In this document: one piece after another, positions 46,776 through 56,197 of the stretch
Position numbering within the stretch: position 1 is the stretch's first letter
Layout of the letters: each line of letters opens with the position of its first letter
From: Lachnospiraceae bacterium
Lineage (GTDB): Bacteria > Bacillota > Clostridia > Lachnospirales > Lachnospiraceae
DNA: 64,000 bases
NCBI GenBank assembly: GCA_021772075.1
Contig: JAETNQ010000012.1
Coordinates: 35,070 to 99,069 of the forward strand
Direction: 5' to 3'
Notes under the pieces: generated by a model
Seen by the model: the letters and a program-made list of their open reading frames with translations, nothing else
Told to the model about the DNA's origin: nothing
The model's database searches: none
Made by a program: the position numbers and the translations under genes

Positions 46776-48488
46776 TTATAAATAGGGAATCATTTCCCGC
46801 ACCGACTCAAAAATCAGATCCGGCTTCACCTCAGACCCTTCCACATCCCCGGCGCAGGATTCCCCGCTCAGCACAAGCACGCTTTTCAGTCCATGCTTCT
46901 TTCCCGCCGCAATATCCGTGTACAGCCGGTCGCCTACCATGGCGGTTCTCTCCCTCTCCGCCCCGGTTCTCTCTATCAGATAATCCACGATATCGCCGTT
47001 CGGCTTCCCGATCACCCGGTCCGGGTATCTGCCTGCCGAAGCATAAATAAACGCATGGATCGCTCCCGCATCGGGAATAAAACCGTCCGCCGTAGGGCAG
47101 TTATAATCCGGATGCGTGGCGATATAGGGCAGGCCGGCTCTCACCAGATCGCACACCCTGCACATTTTTCCATAATCCAGCGTTGTATCGAAAGCCGTCA
47201 CCACCACTTCCGGCGCCTCCGCGTCAAGAACGATCCCTTCCTCCGCAAACTCCCTTTGCAGCAAATCGTTTCCCAGCAAAAATACCCTTTTCCCGGGATA
47301 ATGCTTCTTCAAATAAGCAGCAGCCGCCTGACCCGAAGTGACTATTTGATTCACATCGATCTCCAGCCCCATACGCTTTAATTTCTCCACATATACCTCC
47401 GGGCTTTTCGAGGAATTATTGGTTAAAAATACATAGCGCTTCCCCCGTCTTCCGATCTCCTCCAAAAATTCCCTGGCTCCCTCGATCCATTGCTCGCCAA
47501 GGTAGATCGTCCCGTCCATATCCAAGGCAAAGCATTCGATATCTTTTAACAATCCGGCCCCGTCCTGGTTGATCGCCCCATGCTCCCTGCGGTTCCCATT
47601 GGCAGCGCGCCACCAAAGCCGGTTTCCCCGGAATCCGGCTTCGATTTCCCCGCGCCCCTTCATCCAGGAAAGATAGGAACGCAGCGTGGAACCTGCCAGG
47701 ACATATTGGTTCGCATCCATAACCAGCCCGTATCTGTCAAATACTTTTTGGATGACCTCCTCCGTTCCGGCTCCTTCTTTACAGATATCCTTCAGCAAAT
47801 CCGCGATTTCAAACACTTTATTCCTGTTTGTTTCCACAATAGAAACCATATCCGTATATACTTCCCCATGGGAGGGAATAAACAGTCTTCCTTCCAGACC
47901 TTTCAGCCGATCCAGGCTCTTTAAATATTCCTCCACATCATACAAAAAGGAAATTTGGTATTTTTCTATGATGTTCGCCCCGCTTATCCCGTCCGCGATG
48001 AACCAGATGCCGTCTTCCGTCCCAAAAGCCGTCATGGAAAAAGAATGCCCGTCAATGCGCATCATGCGCATTCCTTCCGGCAAAACTTCCTCCGTCAATT
48101 CTTCCGCCCTGCTCTCCTGCGCCAGCAAAAACTTATTCCGCAATTCCTTATAAGGGCTTCCCCCAAATAAAAAAGCGGGTTCCAGCGCCGTATATTCCAC
48201 AAAAACACGGTCCGGCCCCGCGCAATATGCCTTGCATCCCGTCCGCTCCTGTATCACCCGGTTCCCGCCCACATGATCCGCATGGGAATGGGTATTTAAA
48301 ATCATCTCCGGCCTCCATCCGTTTTCCGCCAGGATCTTCAGCGCCTTTTTCCCCGCGCTCTTGTCATTTCCACTGTCGATCAGGCAGACCCTCTCTTCAT
48401 CCATCCTGTAAATTCCAATCCTGGAAGGGCCGTCGATATAATATGTCCTCTCCCCTGCCTGAATAAATTCATACATCTTTTGCTCCAT
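46776..48488 (-). CDS. Fusion of metallo-beta-lactamase-fold hydrolase and HAD-IIA phosphatase
   Basis: 570 residues. Residues 1-290 are an MBL-fold domain (THSHADHVGG at 66-75, GHSFSMTAF, DG in FIADGISGA, PSHGEV) that probably hydrolyses small thioesters or phosphate esters. Residues 315-570 are an HAD type IIA phosphatase of the NagD/PGP class (ALDMDGTIYLG with nucleophile Asp323, FLTNNSS, VVTAFDTTLDY, GKPNGDIVDY, MVGDRLYTDIAAG). A linker of about 20 residues (294-313) joins them. The ATG at 48488 or the one at 48476 (better GGAG spacing) may be the start. It is upstream of addB by 69 bases. Two independent enzymes in one chain would suggest two-step chemistry on one substrate; this is inference. 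Confidence 0.9.
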   Translation of the reverse strand: MEQKMYEFIQAGERTYYIDGPSRIGIYRMDEERVCLIDSGNDKSAGKKALKILAENGWRPEMILNTHSHADHVGGNRVIQERTGCKAYCAGPDRVFVEYTALEPAFLFGGSPYKELRNKFLLAQESRAEELTEEVLPEGMRMMRIDGHSFSMTAFGTEDGIWFIADGISGANIIEKYQISFLYDVEEYLKSLDRLKGLEGRLFIPSHGEVYTDMVSIVETNRNKVFEIADLLKDICKEGAGTEEVIQKVFDRYGLVMDANQYVLAGSTLRSYLSWMKGRGEIEAGFRGNRLWWRAANGNRREHGAINQDGAGLLKDIECFALDMDGTIYLGEQWIEGAREFLEEIGRRGKRYVFLTNNSSKSPEVYVEKLKRMGLEIDVNQIVTSGQAAAAYLKKHYPGKRVFLLGNDLLQREFAEEGIVLDAEAPEVVVTAFDTTLDYGKMCRVCDLVRAGLPYIATHPDYNCPTADGFIPDAGAIHAFIYASAGRYPDRVIGKPNGDIVDYLIERTGAERERTAMVGDRLYTDIAAGKKHGLKSVLVLSGESCAGDVEGSEVKPDLIFESVREMIPYL

Positions 48489-48556
48489 TTCTGCGCCATG
48501 TTCCTTTGCGCATCAAACGCCTCCACGCTTCGCACGGCGGCGTTTGTATCAAAAAC

Positions 48557-48576
48557 GGGCAACGTATCCGCTGCCC
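48557..48576 (-). terminator. Terminator after the chemoreceptor gene
   Basis: GGGCAGCG pairs with CGTTGCCC around GATA, followed by GTTTTTG on the minus strand. A further inverted repeat (CAAACGCC ... GGCGTTTG, 48514-48546) lies next to it. Confidence 0.75.
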
Positions 48577-48589
48577 GCCAATCTTTTCT

Positions 48590-49954
48590 CTAAGCCATGG
48601 AAAGCTGTATAATCGTCTCCATATCCCTGATCAATTCTTTGGAATAAGTTTCCGCATTCCGGTAAATATTCTCCGCTTTCATATAATCGCTGCTCTGAAT
48701 CGCCTTAATAACCTCTCCGCCGAACTGGTGGAACCGCTGGTGCTTTGGGCCAAGCGCTTCCCATACCGCCTCGACTCCTGGTATATCCGGCTTCATCGCA
48801 TAATAGAAGTGGCCGAAGCCGCACTTCGAAGAATCCAGCTGCAGCGGCATAATCTCCCTTGCACCCACCATTTTCCTCAAATTGCCAAGCCATACTCTGT
48901 GCGCATTAATCGCATTATTCATATACTGGATAAATTCCTGGCGCTCCAGATGATAGAAAGCATCTTCCGCCATCGTTCCCATCTGCCTTACTGCCCCGTC
49001 CAATGTCTTCTCTATCTCTTCTACCGGTTCCACCGCTTTCTGCAGGGAAACGCTTACATCCCGCATGACGACCGTATTATTTCTGATCTGGTTCTCCATC
49101 TCGGCCATGGAGCTGCTGATTTCTTCGCTCAAAGCCGCCAGCGAACTGATCGAACCATCCACCTGGGATACATGGCTCTGGTTCTCGCTGTTTATCTCCC
49201 AGACGTGTCCGATCCTCTCGGTCATCGTACTCAGAGCCTCTATCGTGTCATCGGCGCTCTTCGTGCTCTTCTGGGACGCCTCCCTGATTCCTTCCACAAA
49301 ATTGCCCATATCGCCCGTCAATTTCTGCGTCTGCTCTGCAAGCCCGCGGATCTCATCCGCTACCACCGCAAAACCTTTGCCCGCCTCGCCGGCTCTTGCC
49401 GCCTCAATAGAAGCGTTCAAAGCCAGCAGATTCGTCTGCATCGAAATAGCATCGATTCCTGCGATAACCTCATTCATCCGGGCAATCACGTCGAACAGGG
49501 CATTCATATCCTTCTGCATTTTCCTGGATATTTCGATCGTCTGGCCGGACAACTCCTTAATCGATGTGAGTTCCTCCTGGCCGGCTTCGATTTTTTTGTT
49601 GACTTCGTTCATTTCTTCGGAAACATGGATAATCGTGTTAGTCAGCTCTTCCTGGCTGTTGACCCTCGCATCGGAAACCGCCGAATTTTCCAATGCCCCG
49701 AAGATAGACTCCGTCGCCGCCGCCACGCTGCGGGCAATCTCCATGATTTTATCCGTATGGTGCTGCATCGTCAGATCAAGGGAACTGATCTGCATCACCG
49801 CCTTGATATTCTTATCAAGTACCTCCGCAAACTGCTTTCTGCCGTTTGCCAACCTCTTATAAATTCCCTCCAGTTCCGGCATCTTGGAATAATCTTCCGC
49901 TTTCAGCTCCGAAACCGCTTTCATAAGTACCGCTTTCTTTTTTCCAACCGCCAT
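48590..49954 (-). CDS. Soluble chemoreceptor (MCP) with C-terminal CZB zinc-binding domain
   Basis: 454 residues without a membrane helix. A methyl-accepting signalling hairpin covers about 80-330, with the conserved tip region VIAGIDAISMQTNLLALNAS and the following ARAGEAGKGFAVVADEIR. The C-terminus is a chemoreceptor zinc-binding (CZB) domain: HRVWLGNLRKMV, SSKCGFGHFYYAMKP, PKHQRFHQ, with the His and Cys ligands. Such proteins sense zinc, hypochlorite or redox change inside the cell. No chemotaxis genes are adjacent. GGAGG-like AATGAGG precedes the ATG. Confidence 0.92.
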   Translation of the reverse strand: MAVGKKKAVLMKAVSELKAEDYSKMPELEGIYKRLANGRKQFAEVLDKNIKAVMQISSLDLTMQHHTDKIMEIARSVAAATESIFGALENSAVSDARVNSQEELTNTIIHVSEEMNEVNKKIEAGQEELTSIKELSGQTIEISRKMQKDMNALFDVIARMNEVIAGIDAISMQTNLLALNASIEAARAGEAGKGFAVVADEIRGLAEQTQKLTGDMGNFVEGIREASQKSTKSADDTIEALSTMTERIGHVWEINSENQSHVSQVDGSISSLAALSEEISSSMAEMENQIRNNTVVMRDVSVSLQKAVEPVEEIEKTLDGAVRQMGTMAEDAFYHLERQEFIQYMNNAINAHRVWLGNLRKMVGAREIMPLQLDSSKCGFGHFYYAMKPDIPGVEAVWEALGPKHQRFHQFGGEVIKAIQSSDYMKAENIYRNAETYSKELIRDMETIIQLSMA

Positions 49955-50032
49955 CAGTCCAACCTCATTTTCTTATATTCATTTCATTACTTATAGTTTT
50001 CACTAATTTGCGCCGGATGTCAATACTTTATT

Positions 50033-50836
50033 TCAAATTTCTTCTTTCTCTCTCTTTTTTTGAGGTATACTGACCGTATTCCTGTATTCATTGGCAGATA
50101 TTCCCACCTGTTTTTTGAAAACGCGGGAGAAATGAGCCATATCCAGAAATCCCACCTTCTCGGCAATATCGCCGATCCTCAGGGACGGAGTTTCCAAAAG
50201 CTCTTTCTCCTTTTCCATGCGTACATGGTTCAGTATTTCCGAAAAATTCTGCCCCGTGTATTTATTCAGCAGCTTGCTCAAATGCCATTGGCTCACATAG
50301 ACGTTATCCGCCACATCCGCCAGCTTTAAGCGTTCCGCATAGTTTGCTTCGATAAACGCAAGCGCGTTCTTTACGATAAAACTGCTCGCCGCGCTTTCCA
50401 GCCCTTCTTTTTCCTCCTGCGCCCCGTCCTCCGGAAAATCCTCTTTCTGCCGGGGCGCTTTTTCCTCCAGCCTTTCCAGCATCGCCCGGATAGCCTCGTT
50501 CAGCTCATCCATCTTAGACGGCTTCAGCAGGAAACGGCACACCCCCAGCCGAATGGACTGCTGGGCATAATCAAAATCACGGTATCCGGTCAGTATTGTA
50601 ATCTCCATATTGGGAAATTCGGATTTTAACGCCGCGATCATGCTCAATCCGCCCATCCTGGGCATGCATATATCTGAAATGAGCATATCCGGCCTTTCCT
50701 TCCGTATCAGCTCCATGCCTTCTATGCCATTATAAGCCGTTCCGGCTACGGCGCAGCCGAATTCCTTCCACTTTACCGTTTTTTCCAGGCCTTTTACAAT
50801 AATCGGCTCATCATCAATAATTACAACTTTATACAT
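50033..50836 (-). CDS. YesN-type response regulator (REC-AraC)
   Basis: 267 residues. Receiver domain with DDE at the N-terminus, phospho-Asp in MLISDICMPRMGG and Lys in FLLKPSK; a charged linker; then a C-terminal AraC/XylS double HTH (LADVADNVYVSQWHLSKLLN and IGDIAEKVGFLDMAHFSRVF). It activates sugar-uptake genes, and its kinase is the YesM-type protein at 54210. It lies ten bases behind the last permease gene of that locus. It is the last gene of the unit. Confidence 0.93.
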   Translation of the reverse strand: MYKVVIIDDEPIIVKGLEKTVKWKEFGCAVAGTAYNGIEGMELIRKERPDMLISDICMPRMGGLSMIAALKSEFPNMEITILTGYRDFDYAQQSIRLGVCRFLLKPSKMDELNEAIRAMLERLEEKAPRQKEDFPEDGAQEEKEGLESAASSFIVKNALAFIEANYAERLKLADVADNVYVSQWHLSKLLNKYTGQNFSEILNHVRMEKEKELLETPSLRIGDIAEKVGFLDMAHFSRVFKKQVGISANEYRNTVSIPQKKREKEEI

Positions 50837-50846
50837 AATTCCCCCG

Positions 50847-51731
50847 TTATCCTTTCACCGCCCCGGCCGTCAATCCTTTCACGATGTATTTCTGCAAAAA
50901 CAAATATACGATCAGCAGCGGAAATACGATCAACGATACGCTGGATGCCATCAGTCCATAATTCGTCCCTTCCTGGGAAGTCAGCAGGCTGAGAAGAACC
51001 GTTACCGAATATTCCGGCTTCGTCTTCAGGAAAAACGACTGCGTAAACAGATCGTTATAGCTCCACAAGAAAGAGAAAATACCAATCGTAGCAAAAGAAG
51101 GTTTGCAAAGAGGCATTACCACCTTAAAAAAAAGCTGGAAAATATTGCATCCTTCCATATAAGCAGCCTCCTCCAATTCTACCGGAAGCCCTGCGATATA
51201 GCCCCTCAGCACCACTATGGCAAAGGACAGATTTCCCGCGATCTGCGGCAGTATGACCGCCAGCAGGGATTTCGGTATCTGGTTGGTATTGGCCAGCCCG
51301 ACCACGTTCATCATGCGGATGACCGGAATAATGGTTGCAAACGCCGGAAACATCATCCCCGCCACTACCATGCTGTTTAACAGTCCTTTTACTCTAAAAT
51401 CATACCTTACCAGGGCGTAAGATGCAAGGCCGGACAGAAGAATGACCGCTGCTGCCACGCTCAGGGAAATCACGAGACTGTTCCGGTATGCTCCCAGGAT
51501 ATTCACCCTGTCAAAAGCCGTCCTGTAATTGTCCAAGGTAAACAATTCCCCCAGCGGAAGGGAAAAAGAATCCGAACGGATCACCTTTTTATCTTTAAAG
51601 GAATTCATCAATATCCAGAACAAAGGATATATTGTCGTCAGAGCCCATGCAATCAATACGGCATAGATCCCTGCCATCCCCAGGGAAAATTTATGATTTC
51701 TTTGCTTTTCCTGATAATTTGTTCCTGCCAT
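50847..51731 (-). CDS. Carbohydrate ABC transporter permease (CUT1, MalG type)
   Basis: 294 residues; six helices, EAA loop EEAAYMEGCNIFQLFFKVVM and the C-terminus typical of this class. Forms the channel with the permease encoded 12 bases upstream. Sugar inferred as chito- or cello-oligosaccharide by the GH94 phosphorylase in the locus. GAGG-like sequence precedes the ATG. Confidence 0.93.
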   Translation of the reverse strand: MAGTNYQEKQRNHKFSLGMAGIYAVLIAWALTTIYPLFWILMNSFKDKKVIRSDSFSLPLGELFTLDNYRTAFDRVNILGAYRNSLVISLSVAAAVILLSGLASYALVRYDFRVKGLLNSMVVAGMMFPAFATIIPVIRMMNVVGLANTNQIPKSLLAVILPQIAGNLSFAIVVLRGYIAGLPVELEEAAYMEGCNIFQLFFKVVMPLCKPSFATIGIFSFLWSYNDLFTQSFFLKTKPEYSVTVLLSLLTSQEGTNYGLMASSVSLIVFPLLIVYLFLQKYIVKGLTAGAVKG

Positions 51732-51742
51732 ATCCTTCCCCC

Positions 51743-52630
51743 CTAATAATCTTTTTCTTTAAAAACGGCGTTTACGATTTTTGCCGTAACCACGCCAAGG
51801 ACGACGATCAGTACGGATATCGCCGAACTATAATCCACATTGTGCGACTCGAAAGCATGGTAATACATATAAGTACCCGTCAGCCATGTGCTGTTGCTGG
51901 GCATTCCTTTCGGAAACATGATCCATGGCAGGTCAAAAACCTTCAAAGCTCCCGTTACTGCCAGCACCCCGCAGGTACAGATCACATTGTGCAGAAGGGG
52001 AAGGGAAATATAACGCACCCTCTGCCATTTCGAAGCCCCGTCGATCGTCGCCGCTTCATACAGGTCGTCGGAGATATTATTCAGCCCTGTGATCAATATG
52101 ATAAAATAAAATCCTACATACTGCCAGGTGACGGGAATCATCATCGTCAGCATGGCATGGGCATTATCCTTAAAATCCACCAGTTTTACCGCCCCGAACA
52201 TTTCCCGCAGCTGGTTCAGCATCCCCTTGTCATACAGAAAAACAATATTAAACAGAAGCCCCAGCGCGGTGGCCGCTATGACAATAGGGAAAAAATAGAC
52301 CGTACGGAAAAACTTCTGCCCTTTTTTTATATTATCCACCATCAGAGCCAGCACGATCGCTATGCCGAGCTGACCCACAATCGTCGCCGCTATCATTTTC
52401 AGCGTATTCACCAGCGCCGTCCTTATATTGGCATCTTTAAAAAGTTCTACGTAATTGGCAAACCAAGGGTCATTCCATCCCTTTGCGGAAGAACCCAGAT
52501 TATTGATGACCCGGAAGCTGTTCAATATATTCTGCAAAAAAGGATAGTACAAAAAAACAGCCAGAAAAGCAAAAGCCGGAACCAAAAAGAAAATAACCGG
52601 TTTTTTATTCTTATAAATATTGGAACTCAT
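51743..52630 (-). CDS. Carbohydrate ABC transporter permease (CUT1, MalF type)
   Basis: 295 residues, six helices, EAA loop LYEAATIDGASKWQRVRYISL. The N-terminus MSSNIYKNKKPVIFFLVPAF is usual. Partner of the following permease. It is separated from the binding-protein gene by a strong hairpin that may lower the relative amount of the permeases. Confidence 0.93.
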   Translation of the reverse strand: MSSNIYKNKKPVIFFLVPAFAFLAVFLYYPFLQNILNSFRVINNLGSSAKGWNDPWFANYVELFKDANIRTALVNTLKMIAATIVGQLGIAIVLALMVDNIKKGQKFFRTVYFFPIVIAATALGLLFNIVFLYDKGMLNQLREMFGAVKLVDFKDNAHAMLTMMIPVTWQYVGFYFIILITGLNNISDDLYEAATIDGASKWQRVRYISLPLLHNVICTCGVLAVTGALKVFDLPWIMFPKGMPSNSTWLTGTYMYYHAFESHNVDYSSAISVLIVVLGVVTAKIVNAVFKEKDY

Positions 52631-52696
52631 AACAGTATTCGCGCCTCCCTCCTGAAACAGCGGATGTCACGCCCGGCGATCCATCCTTATGTGAAA

Positions 52697-52728
52697 CCGG
52701 GGCGGAGAACACCCCTTCTCTGCCCCGG
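52697..52728 (-). terminator. Hairpin between binding-protein and permease genes
   Basis: CCGGGGC...GAGAA pairs with TTCTC...GCCCCGG in a long GC-rich stem, without a T run. It sits after the substrate-binding-protein stop and before the permease. Such hairpins often stabilise the upstream mRNA and partially terminate. Confidence 0.65.
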
Positions 52729-52748
52729 TGCCTGTCTAGCTTTGTACG

Positions 52749-54107
52749 CTATTGGCCGGCTTCTACCAGTGCCAATAAATCCGCTACCGCTGTAGCAATA
52801 TCCGCCTTGCCCGTCACGATATCTGGCATCCCGTTGAATACCGGAACCCTTGCTTCCTGTGTTACCTGATCCTGCACCGCGCCCGCCATGCCGGTCGCGC
52901 CTTCTACCATATCAAGTCCTGCCACCGCCAAGGAGCTTAACTGCGATTCATCTACCTGAACCCCGTTTTTCAATGCTGTCGCCGATACGCTGGCAAACTT
53001 GGATACCATCTCATCCGATGTCATATAAGAAATAAAGTCCACGCATGCCTTCTGTTTTTCCGGATCGTCCCACGCTTTCCTCGTAATATACCAGCCGGAG
53101 GAAAGGCCGCCGATAATATCCGTCGATTTGCGGTCATTTTTCCCCGGTACATATGTTACCGTAAAGTTATCGATATCGTCCGTCGAACTCTCGATGCCGC
53201 CCACTTTCCAGGAACCGTCAATCAGAAACGCCGCTTTGCCGTCGATAAAGAGCTGGAAAGTCTCGCCGTCTGTCGCCGACAGCGTGTTCTCCGGCAAAAA
53301 TCCTTTTTCGTACAATACTTTCATGTCGCTGATGCCGTCCACCCACGCTTTTCCGTGTTCATCATCTACCGATTCCGGCAGAATATTGTGGGTCGCCGGA
53401 GTCAAATAATTGTAAATGCAGAATTCAAACCAATAATGGGGAATTTCTGCAAAGGAAGCCGCGATCGGCGTATATCCCGCATCTTTCACCTTCTGGCAGA
53501 TCTCCATGAATTCTTCCCATGTAGTATCCGCTGTAGGAATCTCTATTCCCGCTGCTTCGCAGACCGATTTGTTCACGAATAAACCTTCCCAGTAACCGTT
53601 GACAGGCACGGAGTAATTTTTCCCGTCCACCGGAGAAGCTCCCATCATACCGTCCTTCATATTCATCGCATAATCAGGATATACTTCGCGTATTTCGTCG
53701 ATGGAAACTACCTTTCCTGCTTCTACAAAAGGATTGGAATCCACGCCGTTAAAATAGAAAAGCACATCCGGCTCCGAACCCATTTCAAAATCAGAAATGA
53801 CTCTTGCCTTAAAAGTTTCCGCCGATGATGCCGATGCATCGTTGATCTTGTTCCCCGTCTCTTCCTGCCATGCGGCGATCGCATCCTGATAATTCCCTGC
53901 GTTTGTATCTTCCCCCGCATAAGTCGTCGTCACGTTTAAAGTAACCGGGCCGCCCGCCGGTTCTTCCGCCGGTTTGCTCTCCGTTGACGAACTCCCTTCG
54001 GATGAGCTGCCGCTTTGCGCGGGTGCATTTCCTGAGGAACTGTTTCCGCAGGCTGCCAATGAAAATACCATTGCGCCTGTCAATAACATTGCCAACATTT
54101 TTTTCAT
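52749..54107 (-). CDS. Sugar ABC transporter substrate-binding lipoprotein
   Basis: 452 residues. Lipoprotein signal with LAAC box (Cys20), Ser/Thr-rich linker, then a type-1 sugar-binding fold (KDAGYTPIAASFAEIPHYWF, GKAAFLIDGSWKVGGIE). It collects the oligosaccharide for the permeases downstream. A promoter-like pair lies 55-85 bases upstream of the ATG; GGAGG precedes the ATG. The substrate may be a beta-linked disaccharide such as chitobiose or cellobiose, from the GH94 enzyme at 57609. Confidence 0.92.
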   Translation of the reverse strand: MKKMLAMLLTGAMVFSLAACGNSSSGNAPAQSGSSSEGSSSTESKPAEEPAGGPVTLNVTTTYAGEDTNAGNYQDAIAAWQEETGNKINDASASSAETFKARVISDFEMGSEPDVLFYFNGVDSNPFVEAGKVVSIDEIREVYPDYAMNMKDGMMGASPVDGKNYSVPVNGYWEGLFVNKSVCEAAGIEIPTADTTWEEFMEICQKVKDAGYTPIAASFAEIPHYWFEFCIYNYLTPATHNILPESVDDEHGKAWVDGISDMKVLYEKGFLPENTLSATDGETFQLFIDGKAAFLIDGSWKVGGIESSTDDIDNFTVTYVPGKNDRKSTDIIGGLSSGWYITRKAWDDPEKQKACVDFISYMTSDEMVSKFASVSATALKNGVQVDESQLSSLAVAGLDMVEGATGMAGAVQDQVTQEARVPVFNGMPDIVTGKADIATAVADLLALVEAGQ

Positions 54108-54161
54108 ATCTCATACCTCCCTGTTTAAAAAAATCCGTTTCGTATCTTGTATTTATCATAT

Positions 54162-54190
54162 AAAATAAGCGGGAAACAGGGAATTGTCAG
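54162..54190 (-). promoter_or_regulatory. Possible promoter of the binding-protein/permease/YesN unit
   Basis: CTGACA (54190-54185), 17 bases and TATTTT (54167-54162) on the minus strand, between the kinase gene and the binding-protein gene. Confidence 0.5.
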
Positions 54191-54209
54191 ACTTGTTATT
54201 TCTTGTCTT

Positions 54210-56039
54210 TTATTGGTTACTTGCCGCCTGCTTTTTCATTTCCTCCGCTCTCACTACGATCCTGCTCACCGTCTCTCCGTTTCCGTCATTATTTATGGCA
54301 AGCCCAAAACCCTCGCCATAAATAATGCGTATCCTCCTGTTCACATTGCGGATCCCCAGGCTTGCCGACCCCAGTTCCCCCGGCTCAAAGCCGTGCTCAT
54401 AGCCGTGCTCATAACCGTCTTCCAGCAATGTCTTTATTTTCTCTTTATCCCCTTCCGATATTGTGCCTGTATTTCGCACTTCTATTACCAGCCTGTCTTC
54501 TTCCCTGAAGATACGGATAGCGATCCGCCCCTCCGTCTGTCCATTGATGCCGTGTTCCACCGCATTTTCTATAATGGGCTGTATGATCAGCCGCGGGACT
54601 TTCATCTGAAACAGCCTTTCATCCACATCCTTTTCCACCTTCAGCCGTTCCCCCAGCCGCTGGGAAATAATAAAAAGATAAGCCTCCACATAGGACATTT
54701 CCTCAGCCAGCGTAACGAACCTCCTGTGCCTCCTGTCCATGGTTGCCTCCAGCATCACCGACAAATTCTCGATCATCCGGCTCACTTTATAATTTTCATT
54801 GATCCTCGCTTCCCAGTTGATGATCTCCAGCGCATTGTTCAGGAAATGTGGGTTGATCTGCGCCTGAAGCGCCATGATCCTTGCATCCTTCAAAGCCAGC
54901 TCTTCCGTATAAATCTTGTCGATCTGATACTGCAGCCGGGCGGACATTTGATTAAACGCCTCCTCCAGATATTCAAATTCCTGGCTGTTTGCATCGTTTT
55001 CTATCTGAAAGCCGAAGTTTCCTTCCTCCAGCATATAGTACGCCCGGGTCAGGCTTCCGATCGGCTTTGTTACCTTTCTGCTGAAAAAATGAAATACGAT
55101 AACTATCAAAGGAGCCATAAACAGAATAAGCGTGACGGATATATACTTTACCGCATAGGTTTCATCGATAACCGCCTGTCTATCCAAGGCTATAATATAA
55201 CCGATATAATGCCGCTCCGGTTTTCTTACCGCATAGGCGTAATATTCCTTTCCCCTCTTGACGAGCCGGCAATTCCGGTTATTTTCTTCAAACAGTTCCG
55301 GCCCTATCCCAGGAGCCCCTTCCATTACTCCCCCGTTATCATCCGTAAGAAAAACACCGTCCACATAAATAGCGCTCCCCATATAGCCCCACGAGCTGTC
55401 CAGGCTCCCGAACACCATATCCTTATTCAATTCCATTGTCAGCACAGCATAAGGATGATAGGAAGGCGTCATCAGATTGCGGACAAGGTACACCCCGCCC
55501 TCTATCTCTACGATCGCCACATCCGTATCCAATCCCTGATAGATTTCCAGCACCTTCGGCATCACCTTGTCTTCAAACCGGCGGCTCGCCTGATATACCG
55601 CATTGCTCGTGCTTCCCCGGTAGGCAGTGAAGAACTGCTCGTCCGGGTTATCCGTAAAAAATAAAGATGTATACAAAAAACTGTCATTATAACAATAATG
55701 CTGCTCCAAAAAGAGATTGACCGTCTTCTGCAGAGCCAGCCTGTCCCCGTCCTCCAGATAATCCGCATAGCATTCTTTGATCGTAGGCAGATAAGAAGCA
55801 TTCCTGGAAGCCTCCACGGCGGCATCCATCCGCATCTCGCAAATCCTGATCGCATTATCCACGGAAGTGACGATCGTGCGCTCCGTCTGCGAATTGATCT
55901 TCCCCGCCGCCACGTAAAGCATCACATAAGCAATCACCGCCAGCGGCAGAAGCCAGCAGAGAGTAAGAAGCATGATCATGCTCCATTTCAAAGGCGCTTT
56001 TTTCTTCGTTGCCATCGGCAATATTGTTGCATCTCCCAT
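54210..56039 (-). CDS. YesM-type sensor histidine kinase
   Basis: 609 residues. Two membrane helices (about 20-45 and 315-340) flank an extracytoplasmic sensor domain of about 265 residues; HAMP, coiled coil, then the His_kinase domain of the LytS/YesM class (INPHFLNNALEIINWEA with phosphorylated His) and HATPase with QPIIENAVEHGI. Pairs with the YesN regulator at 50033 to control the sugar transporter and, perhaps, the phosphorylase. The start at 56039 is taken for AGGAGG and ATG; the longer frame reaching 56114 begins inside the terminator. It is downstream of the GH94-mutase unit and separated from it by a terminator. Confidence 0.93.
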   Translation of the reverse strand: MGDATILPMATKKKAPLKWSMIMLLTLCWLLPLAVIAYVMLYVAAGKINSQTERTIVTSVDNAIRICEMRMDAAVEASRNASYLPTIKECYADYLEDGDRLALQKTVNLFLEQHYCYNDSFLYTSLFFTDNPDEQFFTAYRGSTSNAVYQASRRFEDKVMPKVLEIYQGLDTDVAIVEIEGGVYLVRNLMTPSYHPYAVLTMELNKDMVFGSLDSSWGYMGSAIYVDGVFLTDDNGGVMEGAPGIGPELFEENNRNCRLVKRGKEYYAYAVRKPERHYIGYIIALDRQAVIDETYAVKYISVTLILFMAPLIVIVFHFFSRKVTKPIGSLTRAYYMLEEGNFGFQIENDANSQEFEYLEEAFNQMSARLQYQIDKIYTEELALKDARIMALQAQINPHFLNNALEIINWEARINENYKVSRMIENLSVMLEATMDRRHRRFVTLAEEMSYVEAYLFIISQRLGERLKVEKDVDERLFQMKVPRLIIQPIIENAVEHGINGQTEGRIAIRIFREEDRLVIEVRNTGTISEGDKEKIKTLLEDGYEHGYEHGFEPGELGSASLGIRNVNRRIRIIYGEGFGLAINNDGNGETVSRIVVRAEEMKKQAASNQ

Positions 56040-56080
56040 AACTATCCTCCTGTTAAAGCATGTTGCTCCGGCGATCATAA

Positions 56081-56108
56081 AAACAATCGGGCCTATGCCC
56101 GATTGTTT
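56081..56108. terminator. Terminator between mutase and kinase genes
   Basis: AAACAATCGGGC (56081-56092) pairs perfectly with GCCCGATTGTTT (56097-56108), four-base loop, T runs on both sides. It ends the GH94-mutase transcript. Confidence 0.9.
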
Positions 56109-56197
56109 TTGCATTTCTGATCCGAGCCTGGTGCAATGCCCGGCGCAGCTGGATTTCCTTCAAAGCATTTGGCGGAATGCCTTCACCGTCCGCCTCT

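Noticed and set aside
48506..49996. Plus-strand frame of 496 codons opposite the chemoreceptor gene
   Set aside because: Antisense to a well-supported gene, with no recognisable protein.
54147..55664. Plus-strand frame of 505 codons opposite the sensor kinase
   Set aside because: Antisense to a certain kinase gene; His-rich translation is a usual artefact.
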